Positions 22,890 through 35,900 of a DNA stretch of 64,000 bases are shown here, piece by piece. Location: positions 26,043-90,042 of the forward strand of contig JAUCBJ010000941.1 in NCBI GenBank assembly GCA_032718475.1, read 5' to 3'. This DNA is from Nemertoderma westbladi. Taxonomy: Eukaryota > Xenacoelomorpha > Nemertodermatida > Nemertodermatidae. Made by a program: the position numbers and the translations under genes. The notes beneath the pieces were generated by a model that saw only the letters and a list, made by a program, of their open reading frames with translations, searched no databases and was not told where the DNA came from. Position 1 is the stretch's first letter. Every line of letters begins with the position of its first letter.

Positions 22890-23385
22890 ACCAATACACT
22901 GTGATGCACCTCGACTTTGCTGATGATCTGGGTTTAATGTTGGAAACATTGGTTGTGTACATTAACATGGAAAGACAACTCAGCAACCTAGAACATGCAG
23001 CATCCAATGTTTGTATATTTGTAAATGCCACGAAGACCAAAATGTTAACTGTAAACTTGTTTCCCCCAGTCATTGACGGTTAGTGTGTTCAGTCGTTGGC
23101 CTGAGTTGAGTAGAAGGAGACTTTTACTGGAAGGAGACTTTTGCTACATAGGCTCTGGGATACAAGAATCAGCTAAAGAATATGCAAGGCGGGGTTGCAT
23201 TGAATAAACTATCAAGGGGTTTGGATTCACCTGGAAACAAACCTGATCTGGAAGTAAATTTATTCCGGGTAGCAGTAGAGCCTGTGCTGCTGCTATACTG
23301 TAGTAGTCATCTTACTGCAGAATACACCGATACCTTGACGGCCAGGTACAGTAGGATTGAGCGGACACACGAGGTATCAGGTAGT
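22890..23385 (+). pseudogene. LINE reverse transcriptase C-terminal fragment, plus strand
   Basis: It reads HLDFADDLGLM (the polymerase active-site DD motif), QLSNLEHAASNVCIFVNATK and TKMLTVN. In a second piece, ALNKLSRG..S, VNLFRVAVEPVLLLY and TAEYTDTLTARYSRI. This is the order expected for a non-LTR RT tail. Gaps and frame changes show it is dead. It runs directly into the SINE that follows, so the SINE may share the LINE 3' end. Confidence 0.75.
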
Positions 23386-23600
23386 ATTTCCAGGTCTATC
23401 TTTTACCTGAGCCGCTAGCTGAATGGTTAGAGCGTCAGACTTCCAACCCGGAGGTCACCAGTTCAATCTCACCTGGACGTCATTACCGACTTTGCAAAGG
23501 TGTGCCCAACGAAAGTTAAATAGGCCCAGTAAAAGTTATAATAATATTAAACCACTCATTCACCCATAACACCAATAATAAATTATAAAAAATATACCGG
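23386..23600 (+). repeat. tRNA-derived SINE, plus orientation, next to LINE tail
   Basis: It reads TAGCTGAATGGTTAGAGCG, TCAGACTTCCAACCCGGAGG, CAGTTCAATCTCACCTGG, then ATTACCGACTTTGCAAAGG and CCACTCATTCACCC. The leader and tRNA-like head match the 22.0-22.2 kb minus copy. Confidence 0.8.
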
Positions 23601-23765
23601 TCGCATTTCTCTATGGGTGTAACTATCCTACCTAAATTAGTAATTAGAGTGCATAATTAATCATTGTGGCCATGATGGTTCATGGTTAATATACACTACC
23701 CCTTCATTGTAGCGAGTGGTATGGTTAAAGAGGGCCAAGTACGGTAGGATTTAAAATTAAACATT

Positions 23766-26700
23766 AGACACTCACTGGTCGCCTGGAAGACACGCATGGG
23801 TCGCCTGGAAGACACTCACTGGACGTCTGGAAAACACTCACTGGTCGTCTGGAAGACACTCACTGGACGTCTGGAAAACACTCACTGGTCGTCTGGAAGA
23901 CACTCACTGGACGTCTGGAAAACACTCACTGGTCGTCTGGAAAACACTCACTGGACGTCTGGAAAACACTCACTGGTCGTCTGGAATACACTCACTGGTC
24001 GTCTGGAAGACACTCACTGGACGTCTGGAAAACACTCACTGGTCGTCTGGAAGACACTCACTGGACGTCTGGAAAACACTCACTGGTCGTCTGGAATACA
24101 CTCACTGGTCGTCTGGAAGACACTCACTGGGCGTCTCGAAAATACTCACTGGTCGTCTGGAAGACACGCACTGGTCGTCTGGAACACACTCACTGGACGT
24201 CTGGAAGACACTCACTGGTCGTCTGGAAGACACTCACTGGTCGTCTGGAAGACACTCATTGGTCGCTTGGAAGACACTCACTGGTCGTCTGGAAGACACT
24301 CACTGGACGTCAGGAAGATACTCCACTCACTGGTCGTCTGGAAGATACGACACTCACTGGTCGCCTGGAAGACACTCACTGGTCGTCTGGAAGACACTCA
24401 CTGGTCGCCTGGAAGACACTCACTGGACGTCTGGAAGACACTCACTGGTCGCCTGGAAGACAGTCACTGGTCGTCTGGAAGACACTCACTGGTCGTCTGG
24501 AAGACACGCACTGGTCGTCTGTAACACACTCACGGGACGTCTGGAAGACACTCATTGGTCGTCTGGAAAATACTCACTGGTCGCCTGGAAGACACTCATT
24601 GGTCGCCTGGAAGACACTCACTGGTCGTCTGGAAGACACTCACTGGACGTCAGGAAGACACTACACACACTGGTCGTCTGGAAGATACGACACTCACTGG
24701 TCGCCTGGAAGACACTCACTGGTCGCCTGGAAGACACTCACTGGTCGCCTGGAAGACACTCACTGGACGTCTGGAAGACACTCACTGGTCGTCTGGAAGA
24801 CACTCACTGGTCGTCTGGAAGACACACACTAGTCGTCTGGAAGACACTCACTGGTCGTCTGGAAAACACTCACTGGTCGCCTGGAAGACACTCACTGGTC
24901 GCCTGGAAGACACTCACTGGTCGCCTGGAAGACACTCACTGGACGTCTGGAAGACACTCACTGGTCGTCTGGAAGACACTCACTGGTCGTCTGGAAGACA
25001 CACACTAGTCGTCTGGAAGACACTCACTGGTCGTCTGGAAGACACTCACTGGACGTCTGGAAAACACTCACTGGTCGTCTGGAAGACACTCACTGGACGT
25101 CTGGAAAACACTCACTGGTCGTCTGGAATACACTCACTGGTCGTCTGGAAGACACTCACTGGACGTCTGGAAAACACTCACTGGTCGTCTGGAATACACT
25201 CACTGGTCGTCTGGAAGTCACTCACTGGACGTCTGGAAAACACTCACTGGTCGCCTGGAAGACACTCACTGGACGTCTGGAAAACACTCACTGGTCGTCT
25301 GGAAGACACGCACTGGTCGCCTGGAAGACACTCACTGGTCGTCTGGAATACATTCACTGGTCGTCTGGAAGAAACTCACTGGACGTTTCGAAAACACTCA
25401 CTGGTCGTCTGGAAGACACTCACTGGTCGTCTGGAAGACACTCACTGGACGTCAGGAAGACACTACACTCACTGGCTGTCTGGAAGATACGACACTCACT
25501 GGTCGCCTGGAAGACACTCACTGGTCGCCTGGAAGAAACTCACTGGTCGCCTGGAAGACACTCACTGGTCGCCTGGAAGACACTCACTGGACGTCTGGAA
25601 GACACTCACTGGTCGCCTGGAAGACACTCACTGGTCGTCTGGAAGACACTCACTGGTCGTCTGGAAGACACACACTAGTCGTCTGGAAGACACTCACTGG
25701 TCGTCTGGAAGACACTCACTGGACGTCTGGAAAACACTCACTGGTCGTCAGGAAGACACTCACTGGACGTCTGGAAAACACTCACTGGTCGTCTGGAATA
25801 CACTCACTGGTCGTCTGGAAGACACTCACTGGACGTCTGGAAAACACTCACTGGTCGTCTGGAATACACTCACTGGTCGTCTGGAAGACACTCACTGGAC
25901 GTCTGGAAAACACTCACTGGTCGTCTGGAAGACACTCACTGGACGTCTGGAAAACACTCACTGGTCGTCTGGAAGACACGCACTGGTCGCCTGGAAGACA
26001 CTCACTGGTCGTCTGGAATACATTCACTGGTCGTCTGGAAGAAACTCACTGGACGTCTCGAAAACACTCACTGGTCGTCTGGAAGACACGCACTGGTCGT
26101 CTGGAACACATTCACTGGACGTCTGGAAGACACTCACTGGTCGTCTGGAAGACACTCACTGGTCGTCTGGAAGACACACATTGGTCGCCTGGAAAACACT
26201 CACTGGTCGTCTGGAAGACACTCATTGGTCGTCTGGAAGACACGCACTGGTCGTCTGGAAAACACTCACTGGACGTCTGGAAGACACTCACTGGTCGTCT
26301 GGAAAACACTCACTGGTCGTCTGGAAGACACTCATTGGTCGCCTGGAAGACACTCACTGGTCGTCTGGAAGACACTCACTTGACGTCAGGAAGATACTAC
26401 ACTCACTGGTCGTCTGGAAGATACGACACTCACTGGTCGCCTGGAAGACACTCACTGGTCGCCTGGAATACACTCACTGGTCGCCTGGAAGACACTCACT
26501 GGTCGCCTGGAAGACACTCACTGGACGTCTGGAAGAACTCACTGGTCGCCTGGAAGACACTCACTGGTCGTCTGGAAGACACTCACTGGTCGTCTGGAAG
26601 ACACACACTAGTCGTCTGGAAGACACTCACTGGTCGTCTGGAAGATACGACACTCACTGGTCGTCTGGAAGACACTCACTGGACATCTGGAAGACACTCA

Positions 26701-27320
26701 CTGGTCGTCTGGAAGATACGACACTCACTGGTCGTCTGGAAGACACTCACTGGTCGCCTGGAAGACACTCACTGGTCGTCTGGAAGACACTCACTGGTCG
26801 TCTGGAAGACACTCACTGGACGTCTGGAAAACACTCACTGGTCGCCTGGAAAACAAGCACTGGTCGCCTGGAAGACACTCACTGGTCGTCTGGAATACAC
26901 TCACTGGTCGTCTTGAAGACACTCACTGGACGTCTGGAAAACACTCACTGGTCGTCTGGAAGACACGCACTGGTCGTCTGGAAGACACTCACTGGTCGTC
27001 TGGAAGACACTCAGTGGTCGCCTGGAAGAAACTCACGGGTCGTCTGGAAGACACACACTAGTCGTCTGGAAGACACTCACTGGTCCTCTGGAATACACTC
27101 ACTGGTCGTCTGGAAGACACTCACTGGACGTCTGGAAGACACTCACTGGTCGTCTGGAAGATACGATACTCACTGGTCGTCTGGAAGACACTCACTGGGC
27201 GTCTGTTAGACTCGACACTACTTGGTCGTCTGGAAGACACTCACTAGTCGTCTGGAAGAGACTCATTTGTCGTCTGGAAGACACTCACTATGGTCGTCTG
27301 TTAGACACTCACTGGTCTTA
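23766..27320. repeat. 22-bp minisatellite, about 160 copies
   Basis: The unit is CACTCACTGGTCGTCTGGAAGA, split here as CACTCACTGG + TCGTCTGGAAGA, with variants at three or four positions (GTC or GAC, GTCTGG or GCCTGG, AAGA or AAAA). The 22-bp period reads as a 66-bp, 22-codon cycle with no stop, which explains plus-strand ORFs of up to 884 codons. Blocks with inserted ATACGA recur, showing higher-order duplication. Confidence 0.95.
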
Positions 27321-27790
27321 ATAATGCAGAAAATGGCTGATCGCAAACTGTGGCGGTGTTGCGTTGATGAAATAAAATATATGTAAATAAATATTAAATA
27401 ATAGCGAAAATGTGAATAGGCAGTCATATGTAATAACATGGTAATACCAATTATAAAGACTAAGAAATACAACAGTTATCTATAAAGGAGCGAAGTAACT
27501 CATTCAAGGCTCTACTTAATTGCTTATTAGTCGTAATCCGGCGAATGGTGGCATATGTGTAGATGAGTGACACTTTAGTGCAATAAGTAATAACCCTAAC
27601 AACCAAAACTTGGCTTCAACTTCTACTTAAGTATATTACCTAAAACCAACAATAACATAAAAACTAACCCTACATTATAGATCAATATATTACAACGCAT
27701 ACTAGATGTATATAATAAAACAACGACGATAGGGAAAATTTTAATAACATAACTAACGATGTTTAAGTTAGGCTACTGAAACAGATAGAA
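27321..27790. other. Unassigned
   Basis: AT-rich, no gene or repeat recognised. Confidence 0.4.
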
Positions 27791-28060
27791 ATGAAATGCA
27801 TAATATACTGTGGATATACCCACAAAAGGGGCGTCAGGTTTTGCCAAGCATTTGGTAAACAATGTTACAGTTGTTGTGGACGTATCGTAATCACACAGCT
27901 CAGGTTTGTATTGCAAGGTGTAATCCACAAATTCGCCGAAATCTCAAGCCTAAGTGAGATGAAGAAATTGAAGATGACTTCAATTGCGATACATTATTCA
28001 TCGATAGAGTTGACATTAGACCAATGGAGGATCAATATGACTGGTAAGATAATGTGTTAA
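27791..28060 (+). pseudogene. Ty3/gypsy gag zinc-knuckle relic
   Basis: The reading CIIYCGYTHKRGVRFCQAFG followed by KQCYSCCGR resembles the paired zinc knuckles at the gag C-terminus of gypsy-type retrotransposons, with a damaged second knuckle. It lies upstream of an integrase fragment of the same orientation, so both are probably remains of one element with the protease/RT region lost. Confidence 0.6.
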
Positions 28061-28311
28061 TGGGTTCAACTTAACATTTAAACTCGATCCAGATGCGCAA
28101 TGTAACGTGATGTCACTACAAACATATATGGACATAAAAGGAAATTTAACGCGACTCAACAAATCAAAAAGCATATTTAAGGGATTCACCAATCATGCCA
28201 GTGCGACCAATAGGTTTCATAACACTACCTTCTTTAATAAGAAATAGTGAATATCCCATTCAATAATAAAATTCAAAAATCATAAATCATAATATCCCAT
28301 TCAAAAATAAA
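28061..28311. other. Unassigned gap inside the gypsy relic
   Basis: No coding similarity recognised. ATATCCCATTCAA..ATAAAA occurs twice near 28250 and 28290. Confidence 0.35.
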
Positions 28312-28442
28312 ACTGTAACCTGTTCTATTGTGCTTAGTTTATTGTTTTGGTTAAAATAACGTGCAACTGTAACCTGCTCCTTTCCCTAAATTGAGAATTT
28401 AACATTGAGGCGGGATTTGCGTCCAGTTTCCCCCCTGTCTCA
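28312..28442. repeat. Interspersed repeat family, copy 2
   Basis: It matches 20095-20262: TGTAACCTGTTCTATTG, GTTTATTG.TTTGGTTA, AACCTGCTCCTTTCCC, TTGAGGCGGG and CCCCTGTCTCA. It is inserted between the gag and integrase relics. Confidence 0.75.
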
Positions 28443-29064
28443 GAACCACTTCTCCCTCATGCGATACCAGATCAAGCTTGGCAAAAGATTGGTAGTGACT
28501 TCATGGAGTTTGAAGGTAAGTAAGTAATGGTTATTTGTTGCTGATTATTACAGCAACTGGATTGAAATGATTAGTATGGGGGAAAAAACACATGCAGCTG
28601 CTCTTATCCATGAACTGAAGTCCTTATTTGCTATTCACGGAATACGAGAGGAAATTGTTTCAGATAATGGTCCTCCATTTGATTCATTTGAATATTCTAA
28701 CTTCGCAAGCGATGATGGAATCTTCCTTAATAGAGTTAGTTCGAAACATCCAAGAAGTAATGCCTGAGTTGAAACGGCAGTTGATATTGCAAAGAATATT
28801 CTACGAAAGAATACAGATTGGCGCTCAGCACTAATGGAGTACAGGGCTATGCCATTATCTGGAATACATAAGTCTCCCGGTGAATTAATGTTTGGAAGAC
28901 TTACCCGCACGAAAATTCCAAGTTCTAGTACATTGTTAACACCAAAGACCAGTCGCCACGATCGCGATCTTCAGTTAAATAATAAAATTAGACAGAAACA
29001 CTACAACGATCAATCAGCGGGACCAAATTTATCTCAATTATATCGAACGACCAATCTACCATGA
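28443..29064 (+). pseudogene. Ty3/gypsy integrase relic
   Basis: The reading runs PDQAWQKIGSDFMEFEG, a short GT..AG-like gap, NWIEMISMGEKTHAAALIHE, IREEIVSDNGPPFDS, an in-frame stop after RSNA, then YRAMPLSGIHKSPGELMFGR. This is the retroviral-type integrase core (D, D of SDNGPPF, and the SP.E.mfgR tail). A stop codon and missing upstream parts show it is dead. The 48-bp satellite starts immediately at its 3' end, in the same kind of sequence. Confidence 0.88.
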
Positions 29065-32000
29065 ACACTGAGAAGGACACAACAGTACCTCTGAACGACC
29101 ACTCTACCAGGACCACTGAGAAGGACACAACAGTACCTCTGAACGACCACTCTACCAGGACCACTGAGAAGGACACAACAGTACCTCTGAACGACCACTC
29201 TACCAGGACCACTGAGAAGGACCTAACAATACCTCTGAACGACCACTCTACCATGACCACTGAGAAGGACACAACAGTACCTCTGAACGACCACTCTACC
29301 AGGACCACTGAGAAGGACACAACAGTACCTCTGAACGACCACTCTACCAGGACCACTGAGAAGGACACAACAGTACCTCTGAACGACCACTCTACCAGGA
29401 CCACTGAGAAGGACACAACAGTACCTCTGAACGACCACTCTACCAGGACCACTGAGAAGGACCTAACAATACCTCTGAACGACCACTCTACCATGACCAC
29501 TGATCAGGACACAACAGTACCTCTGAGCGACCACTCTACCAGGACCACTGAGAAGGACCTAACAATACCTCTGAACGACCACTCTACCATGACCACTGAC
29601 CAAGTCACAACCGTACCTATGAACTACCACTCTACCATGACCACTGAGAAGGACACAACAGTACCTCTGAACGACCACTCTACCAGGACCACTGAGAAGG
29701 ACCTAACAATACCTCTGAACGACCACTCTACCATGACCACTGAGAAGGACACAACAGTACCTCTGAACGACCACTCTACCAGAACCACTGAGAAGGACAC
29801 AACAGTACCTCTGAACGACCACTCTACCAGGACCACTGAGAAGGACACAACAGTACCTCTGAACGACCACTCTACCAGGACCACTGAGAAGGACCTAACA
29901 ATACCTCTGAACGACCACTCTACCATGACCACTGAGAAGGACACAACAGTACCTCTGAACGACCACTCTACCAGAACCACTGAGAAGGACACAACAGTAC
30001 CTCTGAACGACCACTCTACCAGGACCACTGAGAAGGACACAACCGTACCTATGAACTACCACTCTACCAGGACCACTGAGAAGGACACAACAGTACCTCT
30101 GAACGACCACTCTACCAGGACCACTGAGAAAGACACAACAGTACCTCTGAACGACCACTCTACCAGGACCACTGAGAAGGACACAACAGTACCTCTGAAC
30201 GACCACTCTACCAGGACCACTGAGAAGGACACAACAGTACCTCTGAACGACCACTCTACCAGGACCACTGAGAAGGACACAACAGTACCTCTGAACGACC
30301 ACTCTACCATGACCACTGAGAAGGACACAACAGTACCTCTGAACGACCACTCTACCAGGACCACTGAGAAGGACACAACAGTACCTCTGAACGACCACTC
30401 TACCATGACCACTGAGAAGGACACAACAGTACCTCTGAACGACCACTCTACCAGAACCACTGAGAAGGACACAACAGTACCTCTGAACGACCACTCTACC
30501 ATGACCACTGAGAAGGACACAACAGTACCTCTGAACGACCACTCTACCAGAACCACTGAGAAGGACACAACAGCACCTCTGAACGACCACTCTACCAGGA
30601 CCACTGAGAAGGACACAACAGTACCTCTGAACGACCACTCTACCAGGACCACTGAGAAGGACACAACAGTACCTCTGAACGACCACTCTACCATGACCAC
30701 TGAGAAGGACACAACAGTACCTCTGAACGACCACTCTACCATGACCACTGAGAAGGACACAACAGTACCTCTGAACGACCACTCTACCAGAACCACTGAG
30801 AAGGACACAACAGTACCTCTGTACGACCACTCTACCAGGACCACTGAGAAGGACACAACAGTACCTCTGAACGACCACTCTACCAGAACCACTGAGAAGG
30901 ACACAACAGTACCTCTGAACGACCACTCTACCAGGACCACTGAGAAGGACACAACAGTACCTCTGAACGACCACTCTACCAGGACCACTGAGAAGGACAC
31001 AACAGTACCTCTGAACGACCACTCTACCAGGACCACTGAGAAGGACACAACAGTACCTCTGAACGACCACTCTACCAGGACCACTGAGAAGGACCTAACA
31101 ATACCTCTGAACGACCACTCTACCATGACCACTGACCAGGACACAACAGTACCTCTGAGCGACCACTCTACCAGGACCACTGAGAAGGACCTAACAATAC
31201 CTCTGAACGACCACTCTACCATGACCACTGACCAGGACACAACAGTACCTCTGAGCGACCACTCTACCAGGACCACTGAGAAGGACCTAACAATACCTCT
31301 GAACGACCACTCTACCATGACCACTGAGAAGGACACAACAGTACCTCTGAACGACCACTCTACCAGAACCACTGAGAAGGACACAACAGTACCTCTGAAC
31401 GACCACTCTACCAGGACCACTGAGAAGGACACAACCGTACCTATGAACTACCACTCTACCAGAACCACTGAGAAGGACACAACAGTACCTCTGAACGACC
31501 ACTCTACCAGGACCACTGAGAAGGACACAACAGTACCTCTGAACGACCACTCTACCAGGACCACTGAGAAGGACACAACAGTACCTCTGAACGACCACTC
31601 TACCAGGACCACTGAGAAGGACACAACAGTACCTCTGAACGACCACTCTACCAGGACCACTGAGAAGGACCTAACAATACCTCTGAACGACCACTCTACC
31701 ATGACCACTGACCAGGACACAACAGTACCTCTGAGCGACCACTCTACCAGGACCACTGAGAAGGACCTAACAATACCTCTGAACGACCACTCTACCATGA
31801 CCACTGACCAAGTCACAACCGTACCTATGAACTACCACTCTACCATGACCACTGAGAAGGACACAACAGTACCTCTCAACGACCACTCTACCAGGACCAC
31901 TGAGAAGGACCTAACAATACCTCTGAACGACCACTCTACCATGACCACTGAGAAGGACACAACAGTACCTCTGAACGACCACTCTACCAGGACCACTGAG

Positions 32001-35000
32001 AAGGACCTAACAATACCTCTGAACGACCACTCTACCATGACCACTGACCAGGACACAACCGTACCTATGAACGATCACTCTACCATGACCACTGACCAGG
32101 ACACAACCGTACCTATGAACGACCACTGACCAGGACACAACAGCACCTCTGAACGACCACTCTACCATGACCACTGACCAGGACACAACCGTACCTATGA
32201 ACGACCACTGACCAGGACACAACAGCACCTCTGAACGACCACTCTACCATGACCACTGACCAGGACACAACCGTACCTATGAACGACCACTGACCAAGAC
32301 ACAACCGTACTTATGAACTACCACTCTACCATGACCACTGACCAGGACACAACCGTACCTCTGAACGACCACTGACCAAGACACAACCGTACCTATGAAC
32401 GACCACTCTACCATGACCACTGACCAGGACACAACCGTACCTATGAACGACCACTCTACCATGACCACTGACCAAGACACAACCGTACCTATGAGCTACC
32501 ACTCTACCATGACCACTGACCAGGACACAACCGTACCTCTGAACTACCACTCTACCATGACCACTGACCAGGACACAACCGTACCTATGAACGACCACTC
32601 TACCATGACCACTGACCAAGACACAACCGTACCTATGAACTACCACTCTACCTTGACCACTGACCAGGACACAACCGTACCTCTGAACGACCACTCTACC
32701 ATGACCACTGACCAAGACACAACCGTACCTATGAACTACCACTCTACCATGACCACTGACCAAGACACAACCGTACCTCTGAACGACCACTCTACCATGA
32801 CCACTGACCAGGACACAACCGTACCTATGAACGACCACTGACCAGGACACAACAGCACCTCTGAACGACCACTCTACCATGACCACTGACCAGGACACAA
32901 CCATACCTATGAACGACCACTGACCAAGACACAACCGTACCTATGAACTACCACTCTACCATGACCACTGACCAGGACACAACCGTACCTCTGAACGACC
33001 ACTGACCAAGACACAACCGTACCTATGAACGACCACTCTACCATGACCACTGACCAGGACACAACCGTACCTATGAACGACCACTCTACCATGACCACTG
33101 ACCAAGACACAACCGTACCTATGAACTACCACTCTACCATGACCACTGACCAGGACACAACCGTACCTCTGAACTACCACTCTACCATGACCACTGACCA
33201 GGACACAACCGTACCTATGAACGACCACTCTACCATGACCACTGACCAAGACACAACCGTACCTATGAACTACCACTCTACCTTGACCACTGACCAGGAC
33301 ACAACCGTACCTCTGAACGACCACTCTACCATGACCACTGACCAAGACACAACCGTACCTATGAACTACCACTCTACCATGACCACTGACCAGGACACAA
33401 CCGTACCTCTGAACTACCACTCTACCATGACCACTGACCAGGACACAACCGTACCTATGAACGACCACTCTACCATGACCACTGACCAAGACACAACCGT
33501 ACCTATGAACTACCACTCTACCTTGACCACTGACCAGGACACAACCGTACCTCTGAACGACCACTCTACCATGACCACTGACCAGGACACAACCGTACCT
33601 ATGAACGACCACTCTACCATGACCACTGACCAAGACACAACCGTACCTATGAACTACCACTCTACCTTGACCACTGACCAGGACACAACCGTACCTCTGA
33701 ACGACCACTCTACCATGACCACTGACCAAGACACAACCGTACCTATGAACTACCACTCTACCATGACCACTGACCAAGACACAACCGTACCTATGAACGA
33801 CCACTGACCAGGATACAACCGTACCTCTGAACGACCACTCTACCATGACCACTGACCAGGACACAACCGTACCTATGAACGACCACTCTACCATGACCAC
33901 TGACCAAGACACAACCGTACCTATGAACTACCACTCTACCTTGACCACTGACCAGGACACAACCGTACCTCTGAACGACCACTCTACCATGACCACTGAC
34001 CAAGACACAACCGTACCTATGAACTACCACTCTACCTTGACCACTGACCAGGACACAACCGTACCTCTGAACGACCACTCTACCATGACCACTGACCAAG
34101 ACACAACCGTACCTATGAACTACCACTCTACCATGACCACTGACCAAGACACAACCGTACCTATGAACGACCACTGACCAGGATACAACCGTACCTCTGA
34201 ACGACCACTCTACCATGACCACTGACCAGGACACAACCGTACCTATGAACGACCACTCTACCATGACCACTGACCAAGACACAACCGTACCTATGAACTA
34301 CCACTCTACCTTGACCACTGACCAGGACACAACCGTACCTCTGAACGACCACTCTACCATGACCACTGACCAAGACACAACCGTACCTATGAACTACCAC
34401 TCTACCTTGACCACTGACCAGGACACAACCGTACCTCTGAACGACCACTCTACCATGACCACTGACCAAGACACAACCGTACCTATGAACTACCACTCTA
34501 CCATGACCACTGACCAAGACACAACCGTACCTATGAACGACCACTGACCAGGATACAACCGTACCTCTGAACGACCACTCTACCATGACCACTGACCAGG
34601 ACACAACCGTACCTATGAACGACCACTCTACCATGACCACTGACCAAGACACAACCGTACCTATGAACTACCACTCTACCTTGACCACTGACCAGGACAC
34701 AACCGTACCTCTGAACGACCACTCTACCATGACCACTGACCAAGACACAACCGTACCTATGAACGACCACTCTACCATGACCACTGACCAAGACACAACC
34801 GTACCTATGAACTACCACTCTACCTTGACCACTGACCAGGACACAACCGTACCTCTGAACGACCACTCTACCATGACCACTGACCAAGACACAACCGTAC
34901 CTATGAACTACCACTCTACCATGACCACTGACCAAGACACAACCGTACCTATGAACGACCACTGACCAGGATACAACCGTACCTCTGAACGACCACTCTA

Positions 35001-35052
35001 CCATGACCACTGACCAAGACACAACCGTACCTCTGAACGACCACTCTACCAA
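29048..35052. repeat. 48-bp minisatellite, about 125 copies
   Basis: The unit reads ACTGAGAAGGACACAACAGT + ACCTCTGAACGACCACTCTA + CCAGGACC. The left half (to about 32.06 kb) uses GAGAAGG-type units and the right half GACCAGG or GACCAAG-type units, with shortened units at 32.1-32.4 and 32.84-33.0 kb. Being 16 stop-free codons per unit, it yields a 1022-codon plus-strand ORF at 29061-32129 and long minus-strand ORFs. It is bounded on both sides by gypsy pol sequence. Confidence 0.95.
33811..34978. repeat. Higher-order repeat of 370 bp in the 48-bp array
   Basis: The marker GGATACAACCGTACCTCTGA recurs at 33811, 34181, 34551 and about 34969. The first two intervals are 370 bp and the third 418 bp (370 plus one 48-bp unit). 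The blocks look identical by eye, so this is the most recent expansion in the array. Confidence 0.9.
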
Positions 35053-35420
35053 TACAACTAATACATCAGGAGGAGCGGCATTACGAAGTACTGAAAGAAT
35101 TCGATTACAAGGTGAAAAGGAGTCTTGAAGAAAGGAGGATGTAACATTAGTATTCATTCTTAATGAAAGTTATATAGTTAACTGAGCTACATCACTAACT
35201 ATATTATTAATTGAACTATTAGTTGCGTACCGTGATCGGTTTGACCTTTATATTAATTAGTAGTGTTAGACCTAGAGTTATGAGGTGGAGGGGGACTAGT
35301 GTGTACAAGAGTACAGTAAGAGAGCTAATTGTATTGCATTATCTATTGAGCTTATTATACAGAATAGATTGCAAACTCATTTTTTAACACTATATAAAAA
35401 AAATACTGCAAATTTATTAC
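35053..35420 (+). mobile_element. Gypsy pol 3' tail, polypurine tract and possible LTR start
   Basis: After the last repeat, one frame reads TNTSGGAALRSTERIRLQ and soon stops, which fits the basic tail of a gypsy pol. Then comes a purine-rich GAAGAAAGGAGGA (35128-35139) followed by TGTAACATTAG. A polypurine tract directly before TGTAAC is the usual junction with a 3' LTR. The LTR end and any 5' LTR could not be found. Confidence 0.5.
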
Positions 35421-35816
35421 AGAATATTCATTAATGATGGGTGTGGGGACGTTAACACGTATTTATATTTGTAATGGAATATTAATAAATATAAATAATA
35501 GCCTAACTTAACAATTCGATTCTAATTAAACGATTCCTAAATTTAAATAAACTAACTTGGTGATGTTTAAGGAATAACAGCTTTCTTATAAGTATAAAAA
35601 TAGTGCAAATATTATTTGGCAGTCTATTCAATGTTGATATAAATTCTAAGAGGATGGGCGGAGGGCGGAGACAATGGCGGTTGGCTGGTTCAATACGTCT
35701 AATATAATCATATGAATACAGTTTGGCATGGCTGCCCAATTGGATTAGTCAGAATATTAAGTATATGGCAACACACCAGCAGCGGTATTGCAGCAGTATG
35801 TAGTTCATTATGTGTA
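35421..35816. other. Unassigned
   Basis: AT-rich, no gene recognised. Confidence 0.4.
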
Positions 35817-35817
35817 G

Positions 35818-35900
35818 GTAGAGACATGTAAGGGGGAACCGATACGTAGAGACATGTAAGGGGGAACCGATACGTAGAGACTTGCAAGGGGGAACCGATA
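35818..35900. repeat. 28-bp direct repeat, three copies
   Basis: The unit is GTAGAGACATGTAAGGGGGA + ACCGATAC. The third copy has CTTGCAAG in place of CATGTAAG. Confidence 0.93.

Noticed and set aside
22030-23600. Functional tRNA genes
   Set aside because: The tRNA-like heads have degraded stems and are joined to SINE bodies, so they are retroposons.
23796-27209. ORF of 884 codons (HWSSGRHSLVVWKTLTGRLE)
   Set aside because: A 22-bp repeat read as a 22-residue cycle. No start context, no domain, and the same DNA is open in other frames.
2995-35052. CRISPR-like arrays
   Set aside because: The repeats are head-to-tail without unique spacers, in a eukaryotic context.
28988-35157. Minus-strand ORFs (VVLVEWSFRGTVVSFS and similar)
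   Set aside because: Antisense reading of the 48-bp satellite.
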